38,398 bases of DNA, from NCBI GenBank assembly GCA_016187565.1, contig JACPJR010000033.1:1-38398 (forward strand). The letters run 5' to 3'. This document shows positions 24,699 through 31,055 of this stretch, in pieces. The stretch's first letter is position 1. Every line of letters begins with the position of its first letter. Made by a program: the position numbers and the translations under genes. This DNA comes from Candidatus Woesearchaeota archaeon (GTDB lineage Archaea; Nanobdellota; Nanobdellia; Woesearchaeales; JACPJR01). The notes under the pieces are model-generated. The model ran no database searches, was not told the DNA's origin, and was given only the letters and a program-made list of their open reading frames with translations.

Positions 24699-26672
24699 TT
24701 ATTCTTCTATACCGAATGGGTGGAATGGTTTTCCACCTCCTTTATAAAATTTACTGAACATCTCGACATAATGAAGTCGGAGTGAGTGCAAAAATGGTCC
24801 TAAAAGTCCGAGGAGGATATTAATGAAGTGACCAACGAGAAGCAAAAGTATGCCTCCGATAATTCCTCCGATCCCCTGATGGAACAATTCAGCTGCAAAT
24901 TCATTGATAACAACAGCAAGCGCTGCAGAGGAAAGTCCTATTGCCATAATTCTCGCATAGGAAAGAATATTGCTGAAGATTCCGGGAAGTTCAACAAGTC
25001 CTTTTACTCCTTCACCTGCATAAATAAGAACAGCACTTACGATAACGATGATGATTCCAGGAAAGATTGATGTATCTGCATAGATACCATAGCCAATTGC
25101 TCCTGCGCCTATCTGGAGAAGCATCCAGCTTGCTTTCTCTAAAAATGCTGCCTTGAAACCATGCATCCGGTATTCATTGATAAAGCCAAGGATTAGTCCA
25201 ATATTGATGTGCACAATCCCGATGATAATTGCAAAGACAAGAAGTTGGTTTATGTCTTCGAGACGGTGAATGTAGGGATGGAGCTCGTAGCCTAAGATTA
25301 CTTCGGTACCAAAAAACTCGCCAAACACTACGCCGAAGAGTATGGTCCATAATGATGCAAGGATAAGGATATTAAGAAAGCCCTTGATTTGTGGCACGAA
25401 TTTTTTCATAACCAGAAAGATCAACAATGTTATTATTCCATACCCTATGTCTCCTAACATAGCTCCGAAAATAAGCGGGAAGGTAAGGAAGGTTATCATG
25501 GATGGATCGATCTCTGAATATTTTGGCAACGCATAGAGATTAAGAAACATCTCAAATGGCTTTACCGCTCCTGGATTCTCTAAGAGGACTGGAGCATCTT
25601 TTTTTCGCGAGATTGCTTCATCCTCTAGGTAATAGGCATTCCCTATCCTTTCCTTAAGCCTTCTTCGTAGTTCCATGAGTTTATCGCTGGGTACGAATCC
25701 CTTCACACAATAAACTCTCTTGGTTTTGCGAAAGAGTAGTGGTGCTTCTAATTTTTCAAGTTCTCTCGTAAGGATAGTATTATCCCTGATGATTTCAGTC
25801 ACGGATTTTTTTATTTCCTCTTTCTGCTGATTGATATCCGCTAAGTCTTTGTTTAGCTGGGATTTTGCTTGTTCCAGTGTTTCTATTGCTCCGCGCAATG
25901 ATGCTTGCTCTTGTATATATCCTTGAAGGTCAAGGGGAGTAAAGGTGTATGGTGCTATTGCCTTTTCAATTTTTTCTTTGTATTTCTGCAAGGTAATGAT
26001 GACGACTGGCGTTCCATTTCCGGTTGGATCATTACCTGTCCAGATTACCAATGCTTTTGCGATTTTTGTCAGTTCTTTCTTGAATTCATCGCTATTTTTC
26101 TCTTTTATTGAACCAATAATCATTAAAGGAGCGTTTGCTTTTGTTGCCTGAGAACTCATAGTCTCGACAAGCATGCCAAGAGAGGCATCTTGGACAATAC
26201 TTTCCTTGAAAGGAGTAAGTGTTAAGAGCTGTTGGTTTATCTCTCCCTCTGTTGTGGAAAGTTTTTTTTTCTGTTCCAAAAGGAAGGATGTTTGTGTGTA
26301 TAATTTTTCAACACGCGCAATACTTTCTGCAATCTCTTTCTCTGCTGCATACTTCTCCTGTTTGTTATCATCCCGAGCAGGTTTTTGTTCCTTCAGCGTT
26401 TCTTTTGTCGATGTTATTTCTTGTTTGGGAATGGCGAGAAAGGACAGTACCGCATTTATCTTGTTCAATGCTTCAGATACGTGTTCTGCACGGGCAAGAG
26501 GAGAAGGTGTCTCAAGAACAGGGTTTCCGTTTTTTAAGAGACTTCCATTCCAAAAATCCTTTTCAGTAACAATGTGATATACCTTGAGAGAATGCAGCTC
26601 GTCAATCATTGCCTTGAGATTGCTCTCAGTGACATATAACGCTACTTTTGATAGTTCTTTTGTTCTCAGCAT
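24699..26672 (-). CDS. atpI: A-type ATP synthase subunit I (a)
   Basis: A 657-residue stator subunit. The first 340 residues are soluble, with coiled-coil stretches. The C-terminal 300 or so form about seven transmembrane helices, beginning at MITFLTFPLIFGAMLGDIGYG. The essential arginine of the ion path lies in LSYARIMAIGLSSAALAVV. It ends LRLHYVEMFSKFYKGGGKPF, typical of the family. I chose the ATG at 26672 behind TTGAGGAAG; a TTG at 26684 is possible. It lies 15 bases after the H gene. Confidence 0.95.
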   Translation of the reverse strand: MLRTKELSKVALYVTESNLKAMIDELHSLKVYHIVTEKDFWNGSLLKNGNPVLETPSPLARAEHVSEALNKINAVLSFLAIPKQEITSTKETLKEQKPARDDNKQEKYAAEKEIAESIARVEKLYTQTSFLLEQKKKLSTTEGEINQQLLTLTPFKESIVQDASLGMLVETMSSQATKANAPLMIIGSIKEKNSDEFKKELTKIAKALVIWTGNDPTGNGTPVVIITLQKYKEKIEKAIAPYTFTPLDLQGYIQEQASLRGAIETLEQAKSQLNKDLADINQQKEEIKKSVTEIIRDNTILTRELEKLEAPLLFRKTKRVYCVKGFVPSDKLMELRRRLKERIGNAYYLEDEAISRKKDAPVLLENPGAVKPFEMFLNLYALPKYSEIDPSMITFLTFPLIFGAMLGDIGYGIITLLIFLVMKKFVPQIKGFLNILILASLWTILFGVVFGEFFGTEVILGYELHPYIHRLEDINQLLVFAIIIGIVHINIGLILGFINEYRMHGFKAAFLEKASWMLLQIGAGAIGYGIYADTSIFPGIIIVIVSAVLIYAGEGVKGLVELPGIFSNILSYARIMAIGLSSAALAVVINEFAAELFHQGIGGIIGGILLLLVGHFINILLGLLGPFLHSLRLHYVEMFSKFYKGGGKPFHPFGIEE

Positions 26673-26687
26673 GCTCTTCCTCAAGAA

Positions 26688-27038
26688 TTACTCCTTGTTT
26701 CCCGCTGTTCTTTTCTCAGCTAAGGCATTTATCATGACTTCTTTAAAAAGTAGCTCTGAAGCCTGTGGAAGCTTGCTGCTAGCATCCCGCTCAAGTTTCT
26801 CAGCTTCACTCACAAAAGCAGCGAGAACCTTCTCTTTACTCTTTCCGAGATCTTTCTGATACTTCTCTAATTTTGCGTCATACTCATCGTCAAGCTGATC
26901 TTTCCATTTTTGATGTTTCTGGAGAGATGCAACCTTTGCAGCCTTTAGTCGCTCTTCTTTGTCCGCAATGCTTTTTTGAATTTTTTTATCGCACGAATCT
27001 TCCGTGCTCTTAATTTCAAGAAGTATATTTTGTGCCAT
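26688..27038 (-). CDS. ahaH: A-type ATP synthase subunit H (peripheral-stalk coiled coil)
   Basis: A 116-residue protein that is almost wholly charged coiled coil (Lys, Glu, Asp, Ala), matching the G/H subunit that pairs with E in the peripheral stalk. Sequence identity is low in this family, so the call rests on length, coil pattern and its place as first gene before atpI. A TATA box about 28 bases upstream of the ATG and the lack of a Shine-Dalgarno site suggest a leaderless operon start. Confidence 0.85.
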   Translation of the reverse strand: MAQNILLEIKSTEDSCDKKIQKSIADKEERLKAAKVASLQKHQKWKDQLDDEYDAKLEKYQKDLGKSKEKVLAAFVSEAEKLERDASSKLPQASELLFKEVMINALAEKRTAGNKE

Positions 27039-27060
27039 AAGTGCTGTGGAAAAAGACCTT

Positions 27061-27073
27061 CTTTTTAAATTTT
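27061..27073 (-). promoter_or_regulatory. TATA box of the ATP synthase operon
   Basis: The minus strand reads AAAATTTAAAAAG, centred about 28 bases upstream of the ahaH ATG. It is the only good promoter seen for the H-I-K-E-C-F-A-B-D unit. Confidence 0.6.
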
Positions 27074-27086
27074 TGTACTTTCAAAA

Positions 27087-27096
27087 ATTTTATATA
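27087..27096 (+). promoter_or_regulatory. TATA box of the intron-containing tRNA-Ile gene
   Basis: ATTTTATATA is centred about 29 bases before the tRNA 5' end, back-to-back with the ATP synthase promoter. Confidence 0.6.
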
Positions 27097-27158
27097 GCGA
27101 AGCATAACCACATACCTGGTGGGCCCGTAGCTTAGGCTGGTGGAGCGCTGGTCTTATA

Positions 27159-27190
27159 TGGCCGCATTGCACCTTGCAATGGCTCAAGTC
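27159..27190 (+). other. Archaeal tRNA intron, anticodon-loop site 37/38
   Basis: A 32-base intron. It contains a perfect hairpin CATTGCA-CCT-TGCAATG. A bulge-helix-bulge can be drawn: 5' bulge TA|T, 3' bulge TC|A, and a central helix CTT/AAG with an A-C mismatch as the fourth pair, a relaxed form of the splice motif. Confidence 0.75.
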
Positions 27191-27212
27191 AGCCAGTGGT
27201 CGTGCGTTCAAA

Positions 27213-27254
27213 TAGACAAAGAAACTACCAAACCACGTTGCTTTGTGAGGAAAG
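27213..27254 (+). other. Non-canonical tRNA intron in the T-loop (near 59/60)
   Basis: A 42-base intron. ACAAAG (27216-27221) pairs with CTTTGT (27241-27246). The 3' bulge AG|T and a central helix TTC/GAA place the cut near position 59/60. A T at both ends leaves the exact border uncertain by one base. Confidence 0.7.
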
Positions 27255-27289
27255 TCGCGCCGGGCCCATTTTCTTTTTGACATCGCAAC

Positions 27290-27300
27290 GTTTAAATACG
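27290..27300 (+). promoter_or_regulatory. TATA box of the tRNA-Glu gene
   Basis: GTTTAAATACG is centred about 30 bases before the tRNA 5' end. Confidence 0.6.
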
Positions 27301-27324
27301 GTTGCCATTTCTCACTCGAATGTT

Positions 27325-27427
27325 GCTCCGTTAGTGTAGTCCGGCACAGGAATCGACAAGATCCCTGCGGGAACAATCATCTTGCCCTTTCGAGGCAAGG
27401 ACCCGGGTTCAAATCCCGGACGGAGCA
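27325..27427 (+). tRNA. tRNA-Glu (UUC) with a D-loop intron
   Basis: The acceptor GCTCCGT (27325-27331) pairs with ACGGAGC (27420-27426), discriminator A. The anticodon stem TTGCC/GGCAA holds loop CTTTCGA, anticodon TTC (Glu). The T-arm CCGGG-TTCAAAT-CCCGG is perfect. A 28-base insert (27346-27373) splits the D-loop. Without it the tRNA is 75 bases and the D-loop reads AGTCCGGC-CA, as in ordinary archaeal tRNA-Glu. A T-rich end (27428-27439) follows. Confidence 0.9.
27346..27373 (+). other. Non-canonical tRNA intron in the D-loop
   Basis: A 28-base intron. A full bulge-helix-bulge is visible: the central helix TCCG (27340-27343) pairs with CGGG (27368-27371) with one G-U pair. The 5' bulge is GC|A (27344-27346) and the 3' bulge AA|C (27372-27374). 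The inner stem CAGGAATC/GATCCCTG has one mismatch and a 5-base loop. Cutting after the second base of each bulge restores the normal D-loop. Confidence 0.8.
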
Positions 27428-27516
27428 TTTCTCTTTTTGGAATCTTGTGGAGCAAAATCTCTGGTGATGTCTCCCCCCGTAGATGTAAACACTATAAAGT
27501 GGTGAATATCCGAAAT

Positions 27517-27526
27517 ATTTATATAT
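27517..27526 (+). promoter_or_regulatory. TATA box of the secreted GExH gene
   Basis: ATTTATATAT is centred about 26-27 bases before the ATG at 27548, predicting a leaderless transcript. Confidence 0.6.
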
Positions 27527-27547
27527 TACCCCTTCTTTCTGAGAATA

Positions 27548-29188
27548 ATGAGGTCACTAACAAAACTTATCCTTGGTGCTAGTCTTCTTGCTTCAGCTCC
27601 ACTCCCATGGTTATATGCAGAGTCTAGGCAGTATCATCAGGCAAACACCCAAACAATACAACTCCCTGATGGAAACACCTTTACCTTTAGCCAACCTGAT
27701 ATCACTGGAAGGGATGCAGAGCCTGCATTGGCTAATTTTTATGGAACTGATATCGAACGGGGAATATACGAGCAGATGCAGTCATTTATCGAACGGGGAA
27801 TATATGAGCAGATACAGTCATTTTTCCTGCGTTATGGTTATGATAAAAACAGGGATGGCTTTATTCATATAGCAAATAAGAATTTCTTTGATCCCAAGAA
27901 CCTTGTCATTTATGGTGACGATGATCGAGGCACGTATATTGCGACTGATGGTAAGGATGCACGGATCTTCTGGCCAGATGATGGCAGGAAGATTGGCGAA
28001 TATGATCTGAGAGATGCGCACTCGATTGATGATTATGTTGTCCTGGATAATCTTGTTAATGATGAGAAGGTCTATGCTTCTCGTGACCTTCTCAGCAGGA
28101 GTTATAAGGTAGGACCTGATGCTCGGGTTGTTGATGCAATTGGTGATCGATACCTCATTGAGTCCCCATCTTTGGGCAACTTATTTTTAGTTTCACGATG
28201 TCCAAACCCCTTTCCCAACGAAAATTTTCACGCAGATTTTCTACAAAAACATCATCAAAAAAAACCACTGGATGACGCTTATACGACGATTCAAGAAGCG
28301 ACAACAAACGGCTATGAGGCTTTTACCCAGGCTGTTATAGATCCCGCAACAAAAGTGTTGCTACTGGGGGAGATGCATTTAGGAGAAGCACGGTTAGATT
28401 TTTTGATACCTTACCTTGGTCTCCTCAAGGAAAACGGCTATGTACTCGGTATCGAAGTTTCAAGGGGTGCAATGTCCAAATTTGGTATTACTGCTGATGA
28501 CTTTTTCACCCAGTACAATGCCGGCTGTGTGTCCATCCCCCAGGACCACGGAACAACAAGGCGATGTCTCGATAAGGATGAAATAGTTTCACAATTTCAT
28601 GATTGGTATGATGATCTCTCCGTTCCAGATTTTCTTGAACGATGCCATGCACAGGGCATTACTATTATTCCAATGGAAGAGGAGGAAAAAGCGAGGACTG
28701 CCTACTATGCACTACCACCTAAAGAGCGAGAAAAAGGATCAATATATACCCGTGATTATTTTATGCATGGCAATATTCTTGGCGAGGTTAAAGCAGGGGC
28801 AAGAGTGGCTATGCTTGTAGGCCGTAATCATGTATCTGTCGATCCAGTGCCGTATGTTGCTGAGTCTGAGTTATTCGTGGCTGGATTTTATATGGACTTT
28901 GATCACCAACAGCCACTTGGCTTCAGGCTTGAACAGTCGGTTGGAGATAATGCTGTTACGAGCATTGGGCTTTATGATGACTATGTATTCTGGGATTGGT
29001 TCCAACCTTTTGGTGGATGCGAAACGCATAGACTTCATCAACTATATGGAGAGGTAGAATGGCTGAAAGCATTCCTTCCTTTTACTGGCTATGGTGCTCT
29101 TGCATTTGATCCAACACATCCCATGTTCGCACCACAGCATACTGAGTTACCGCTCCTCATATTCCCCCAACCTTCTTCGACGAAATAA
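27548..29188 (+). CDS. Secreted protein with a C-terminal ChaN/EreA-like GExH domain
   Basis: A 546-residue protein with a Sec-type signal peptide (basic start, hydrophobic 5-22, likely cut after WLYA). Residues 69-80 and 81-92 are a near-perfect tandem duplication of IERGIYEQMQSF. An EF-hand-like loop DKNRDGFI (99-106) could bind calcium. The C-terminal half (about 265-440) has LLLGEMHLGEARLDFLIPYL (271-290), GIEVSRG, YTRDYFMHGNI and VAMLVGRNHVS (424-430 region). This is the GExH ... RNH layout of the ChaN/EreA/TraB-like superfamily, which includes haem-binding proteins, esterases and metalloproteases. The exact activity is unknown. No neighbour clarifies its role. Confidence 0.75.
   Translation: MRSLTKLILGASLLASAPLPWLYAESRQYHQANTQTIQLPDGNTFTFSQPDITGRDAEPALANFYGTDIERGIYEQMQSFIERGIYEQIQSFFLRYGYDKNRDGFIHIANKNFFDPKNLVIYGDDDRGTYIATDGKDARIFWPDDGRKIGEYDLRDAHSIDDYVVLDNLVNDEKVYASRDLLSRSYKVGPDARVVDAIGDRYLIESPSLGNLFLVSRCPNPFPNENFHADFLQKHHQKKPLDDAYTTIQEATTNGYEAFTQAVIDPATKVLLLGEMHLGEARLDFLIPYLGLLKENGYVLGIEVSRGAMSKFGITADDFFTQYNAGCVSIPQDHGTTRRCLDKDEIVSQFHDWYDDLSVPDFLERCHAQGITIIPMEEEEKARTAYYALPPKEREKGSIYTRDYFMHGNILGEVKAGARVAMLVGRNHVSVDPVPYVAESELFVAGFYMDFDHQQPLGFRLEQSVGDNAVTSIGLYDDYVFWDWFQPFGGCETHRLHQLYGEVEWLKAFLPFTGYGALAFDPTHPMFAPQHTELPLLIFPQPSSTK
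27751..27822 (+). repeat. Tandem 36-base duplication inside the secreted gene
   Basis: The 36-base unit at 27751-27786 is repeated at 27787-27822 with only a few changes, adding 12 residues in frame. The near identity suggests a recent duplication. Confidence 0.8.
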
Positions 29189-29207
29189 TGTCCGGGAAAA
29201 CCAAAAG

Positions 29208-29218
29208 ATTTAAATACA
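29208..29218 (+). promoter_or_regulatory. TATA box of the Cys-flanked membrane protein gene
   Basis: GATTTAAATAC lies about 58 bases before the ATG at 29270. This gives a leader of about 30 bases that carries GGGGTGAT. Confidence 0.5.
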
Positions 29219-29269
29219 AGCTTCCTTTAGGTATTCTAACTGATAGTTTACAAATGGGGTGATGTGATA

Positions 29270-29488
29270 ATGTGTATGTGTAAGAAGTGCGGGACGCTTT
29301 GCGGCGTTATTGTTCTTATTGTCGGAGTGCTGTTTTTACTCCAAGATCTAGGCGTTTGGAGATTCTGGGGATTAAATTGGTACACCGTGCTTTTCCTCAT
29401 TGCAGGAATAGGCATGATTGGCCATGCAACTTGCCCAGAGTGTAAGGCAATGTGCTGTCCAGAACCAGCTCCAACCAAAAAGAAGTAA
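29270..29488 (+). CDS. Small two-helix membrane protein flanked by Cys clusters
   Basis: A 72-residue protein. MCMCKKCGTLC at the N terminus and CPECKAMCC after the second helix form two cysteine clusters around two transmembrane helices (about 12-27 and 38-53). Both clusters would lie on the same side of the membrane and could jointly bind one metal ion, like a split zinc ribbon. No family is recognised, though the helical part resembles small membrane proteins with an LiaF-like core. I chose the ATG at 29270 with GGGGTGAT upstream. Confidence 0.75.
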   Translation: MCMCKKCGTLCGVIVLIVGVLFLLQDLGVWRFWGLNWYTVLFLIAGIGMIGHATCPECKAMCCPEPAPTKKK

Positions 29489-29495
29489 ACAGCAT

Positions 29496-29510
29496 TCTTT
29501 TTTATTTTTT
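29496..29510 (+). terminator. Oligo-T terminator
   Basis: CTTTTTTATTTTTTA follows the small membrane protein gene within about 10 bases. Confidence 0.5.
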
Positions 29511-29756
29511 ATATCTTGTTCTTTGGGAATGTAATGCATGGATAGATAAGCGAGTGCTTTCTGCTATTTGAAATAGCTATTTCACAAAATATATTCTGCT
29601 TATAGCTTAAAAGATACAATCAAAATCTAAATCTTTCGATAAATTATGCGGAGAAGGGATAGTTAAAATATTCAATCAAAAGATAAATCTTACAAGCGTT
29701 TATAGCTTATAATCTGTAGGTATTGATTCAATAATCTTGTCACTCTTAAGGACAAC
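29511..29756. other. A/T-rich intergenic stretch with direct and inverted repeats
   Basis: No gene is seen here. It holds CTATTT-G-AAATAG (29564-29576) running into AAATAGCTATTT (29571-29582). TATAGCTTA occurs at 29601-29609 and again exactly 100 bases on at 29701-29709. A 19-base repeat CAATCAAAA..TAAATCTT occurs at 29617-29635 and 29673-29691 with two mismatches. This dense set of sites precedes the promoter of the small coiled-coil gene and suggests multi-site binding by a regulator or a structural protein. Confidence 0.55.
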
Positions 29757-29770
29757 AATATTTATATACT
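29757..29770 (+). promoter_or_regulatory. TATA box of the small coiled-coil gene
   Basis: AATATTTATATACT lies about 50 bases before the GTG start, leaving a leader with GGGGGTG. Confidence 0.5.
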
Positions 29771-29814
29771 CAAATGAGATCACTAGCCAGTAATTACAAT
29801 AAGGGGGTGTGAAC

Positions 29815-30012
29815 GTGGATACTAAACATAATATAAAATGGTCTTTTCTTAAAGTAAAGCAGGACATGCTTGCATTAAAGCAGAATATGACTGGCTGGAT
29901 TATGCATTTTAACGCACGTGATAGAGCAGTTGAGGAGCGTCTTTACCTGCTTGAGCAGCGCGTTCAAGAGCTCGAATATGCTCGTAAAATCCAGGAACAA
30001 AGGAATGAGTAA
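29815..30012 (+). CDS. Small coiled-coil protein
   Basis: A 65-residue charged helical protein starting VDTKHNIKWSFLKVKQDML. A heptad-like pattern runs through ALKQNMTGWIMHF and EERLYLLEQRVQELE. No DNA-binding fold or membrane helix is present. The GTG at 29815 is preferred over the GTG at 29809 because GGGGGTG then has proper spacing. It could be an oligomerisation partner of the two regulators that follow, but this rests on position only. A hairpin GTAAAT-ttcatgc-ATTTAC directly follows the stop. Confidence 0.7.
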   Translation: MDTKHNIKWSFLKVKQDMLALKQNMTGWIMHFNARDRAVEERLYLLEQRVQELEYARKIQEQRNE

Positions 30013-30031
30013 GTAAATTTCATGCATTTAC
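30013..30031 (+). terminator. Hairpin directly after the coiled-coil gene
   Basis: GTAAAT (30013-30018) pairs with ATTTAC (30026-30031), beginning at the base after the stop codon. No T-run follows, so a role in ending or protecting the transcript is only possible. Confidence 0.3.
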
Positions 30032-30310
30032 GGCCAAATGCTGATGTGTCGTTATCATCCCTTAATGACTCTACCAACTCCCCTATTTGCCCATCTTTTG
30101 GCATCTTTGCATTGATAAGGGGGGGTTCACCGGTAAAACACCCCCAAACTCATTTGTCGGTAGAATCCCCAATTGGTAATGTATTATTTCGACCTGTAGG
30201 AAATTATCCCAAAAATCATCATCTTTCTTGAACCTGTCGATTCGGTATGATCCCGAAATTTGCATTCAAATGGTTGTTTTTGGAAAAAGGGTCGTTTTTT
30301 AGCCATAGTG
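30032..30310. other. Intergenic stretch without a convincing gene
   Basis: Short frames exist on both strands but have no ribosome site, promoter or recognisable sequence. A GGGGG/CCCCC pairing is possible around 30119-30147. I see no tRNA-like or C/D-box arrangement: one ATGATGA box-C-like word on the minus strand has no matching CTGA. Confidence 0.4.
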
Positions 30311-30314
30311 TATG

Positions 30315-30416
30315 CTAGGGGCATCCTAAAAATGCTCTATACATGCCCTTGCCTAGATTTGATTGGAACCTTTAATCAAAACTAGGAACTATTAACCGGA
30401 TAAGAGCCGGATTTTT
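30315..30416 (+). ncRNA. Candidate structured RNA: three hairpins in series
   Basis: Hairpin 1: CTAGG-GGCAT (30315-30324) pairs with ATGCC (30343-30347) and CCTAG (30352-30356), with a 4-base bulge. Hairpin 2: TTTGATT (30358-30364) pairs with AATCAAA (30374-30380). Hairpin 3: CCGG (30396-30399) pairs with CCGG (30407-30410), followed by ATTTTTG as a possible terminator. It lies upstream of the TATA box of the next gene, so it is not that gene's leader. No promoter is clear for it. A regulator-binding region is the alternative. Confidence 0.35.
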
Positions 30417-30429
30417 GCTCAAAGCATCA

Positions 30430-30440
30430 AATTTATATAT
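30430..30440 (+). promoter_or_regulatory. TATA box of the HTH regulator gene
   Basis: AATTTATATAT lies about 43 bases before the GTG start, giving a leader with GAGGTGATC. Confidence 0.55.
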
Positions 30441-30478
30441 ACCATTGCCCTATCCGTGCTTGAGGGAGAGGTGATCTT

Positions 30479-30976
30479 GTGAAAATTGTTCTGACGAATC
30501 GTGAGCCTGGCTTAAATCCAAGCTCAGAGGAACTTGCCCTTATTATTATTGAGCGCATTGGTCTTGTACCCCGTAAAAAAGGCTCGACTGACAAGATGCA
30601 CCATGTGCTTATTGAGCTTTATGAACGGAGTAAGCAGGCTCATCGAACAAAAGAGCCAGAGCTTGGCATGATGACTGTAGAAGAAATGGGTACCTTTGCG
30701 GGTATTACCCGGCAAACCATGTATGATTACCTCAAGCGATGGCTCGAGATCAACCTCATTGTTAAAACAAGTTACTTTAAAGGAACAAAGATCATGCATG
30801 GGTATCGTTTGAATGGACCAACGCTTGAAGCTGCGTTTGAAAAATGTATCCAAACGGTTCACAACAATCTGGATACCACGATGAAATATATCCAGGAACT
30901 CCAAAAGGTAGTGAAGAATGAAAAAATTAAGCGATCTCAGCAAGAACGGGTAGGAGATAAAATTATTGAGCAATGA
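30479..30976 (+). CDS. Helix-turn-helix regulator of unknown family
   Basis: A 165-residue protein. The central part (about 65-115) is a winged HTH: MMTVEEMGTFAGITRQTMYD, the recognition helix, then LKRWLEINLIVKTSYF and a wing GTKIMHGYRLNG. The C terminus (120-165) is a long charged helix, probably for dimerisation. GTG at 30479 is the start, since AGGTGATC sits just before it and an upstream ATG is absent. I recognise the fold but not a named family. It is convergent with the second coiled-coil HTH gene; a palindromic terminator lies between. Confidence 0.8.
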   Translation: MKIVLTNREPGLNPSSEELALIIIERIGLVPRKKGSTDKMHHVLIELYERSKQAHRTKEPELGMMTVEEMGTFAGITRQTMYDYLKRWLEINLIVKTSYFKGTKIMHGYRLNGPTLEAAFEKCIQTVHNNLDTTMKYIQELQKVVKNEKIKRSQQERVGDKIIEQ

Positions 30977-30985
30977 TTAAATCAT

Positions 30986-31007
30986 TTAAGAAAAAGGGAA
31001 CGTTCCC
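30986..31007 (-). terminator. Palindrome plus oligo-T terminator of the 31056-31592 gene
   Basis: GGGAACGTTCCC (30996-31007) is a perfect 12-base palindrome. On the minus strand it is followed by TTTTTCTT, an intrinsic-terminator layout for the minus-strand gene upstream. Confidence 0.6.
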
Positions 31008-31055
31008 TCTTGCTCATAAAATCTAATCATTGCCTAAAATCTTTATGTAACTTTA

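Larger units (their letters stand above)
27121..27268 (+). tRNA. tRNA-Ile (UAU), two introns
   Basis: The acceptor GGGCCCG (27121-27127) pairs with CGGGCCC (27261-27267), discriminator A. The D-arm is GCTT/GAGC. The anticodon stem CTGGT (27148-27152) pairs with GCCAG (27192-27196). The loop CTTATA plus A38 gives anticodon TAT, which would read the Ile codon AUA. The T-stem GTGCG (27202-27206) pairs with CGCGC (27256-27260), its loop starting TTCAAA. Two inserts interrupt the cloverleaf: 27159-27190 at the canonical 37/38 site and about 27213-27254 in the T-loop near 59/60. Once both are removed a normal tRNA results. Archaeal AUA decoding normally uses a CAU anticodon modified with agmatidine, so a genomic UAU is unusual. 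A T-rich end (27269-27278) follows. Confidence 0.85.

Noticed and set aside
24453-24785. Hydrophobic frame opposite the proteolipid and atpI genes.
   Set aside because: It is the antisense of the subunit K helices; the sense strand is certain.
26173-26577. Ser/Phe-rich frames opposite atpI.
   Set aside because: Antisense shadow of a coiled-coil coding region, no start signals.
27121-27268. Decayed tRNA pseudogene instead of a two-intron tRNA.
   Set aside because: All four stems pair well once two inserts with splice-like motifs are removed, and a good TATA box precedes it.
30150-30231. Possible C/D-box guide RNA on the minus strand, from an ATGATGA word.
   Set aside because: No matching CTGA D box at a suitable distance.
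30022-30265. Small open frames on both strands in the gap after the coiled-coil gene.
   Set aside because: No ribosome site or promoter, no familiar motif, and the two overlap each other antisense.
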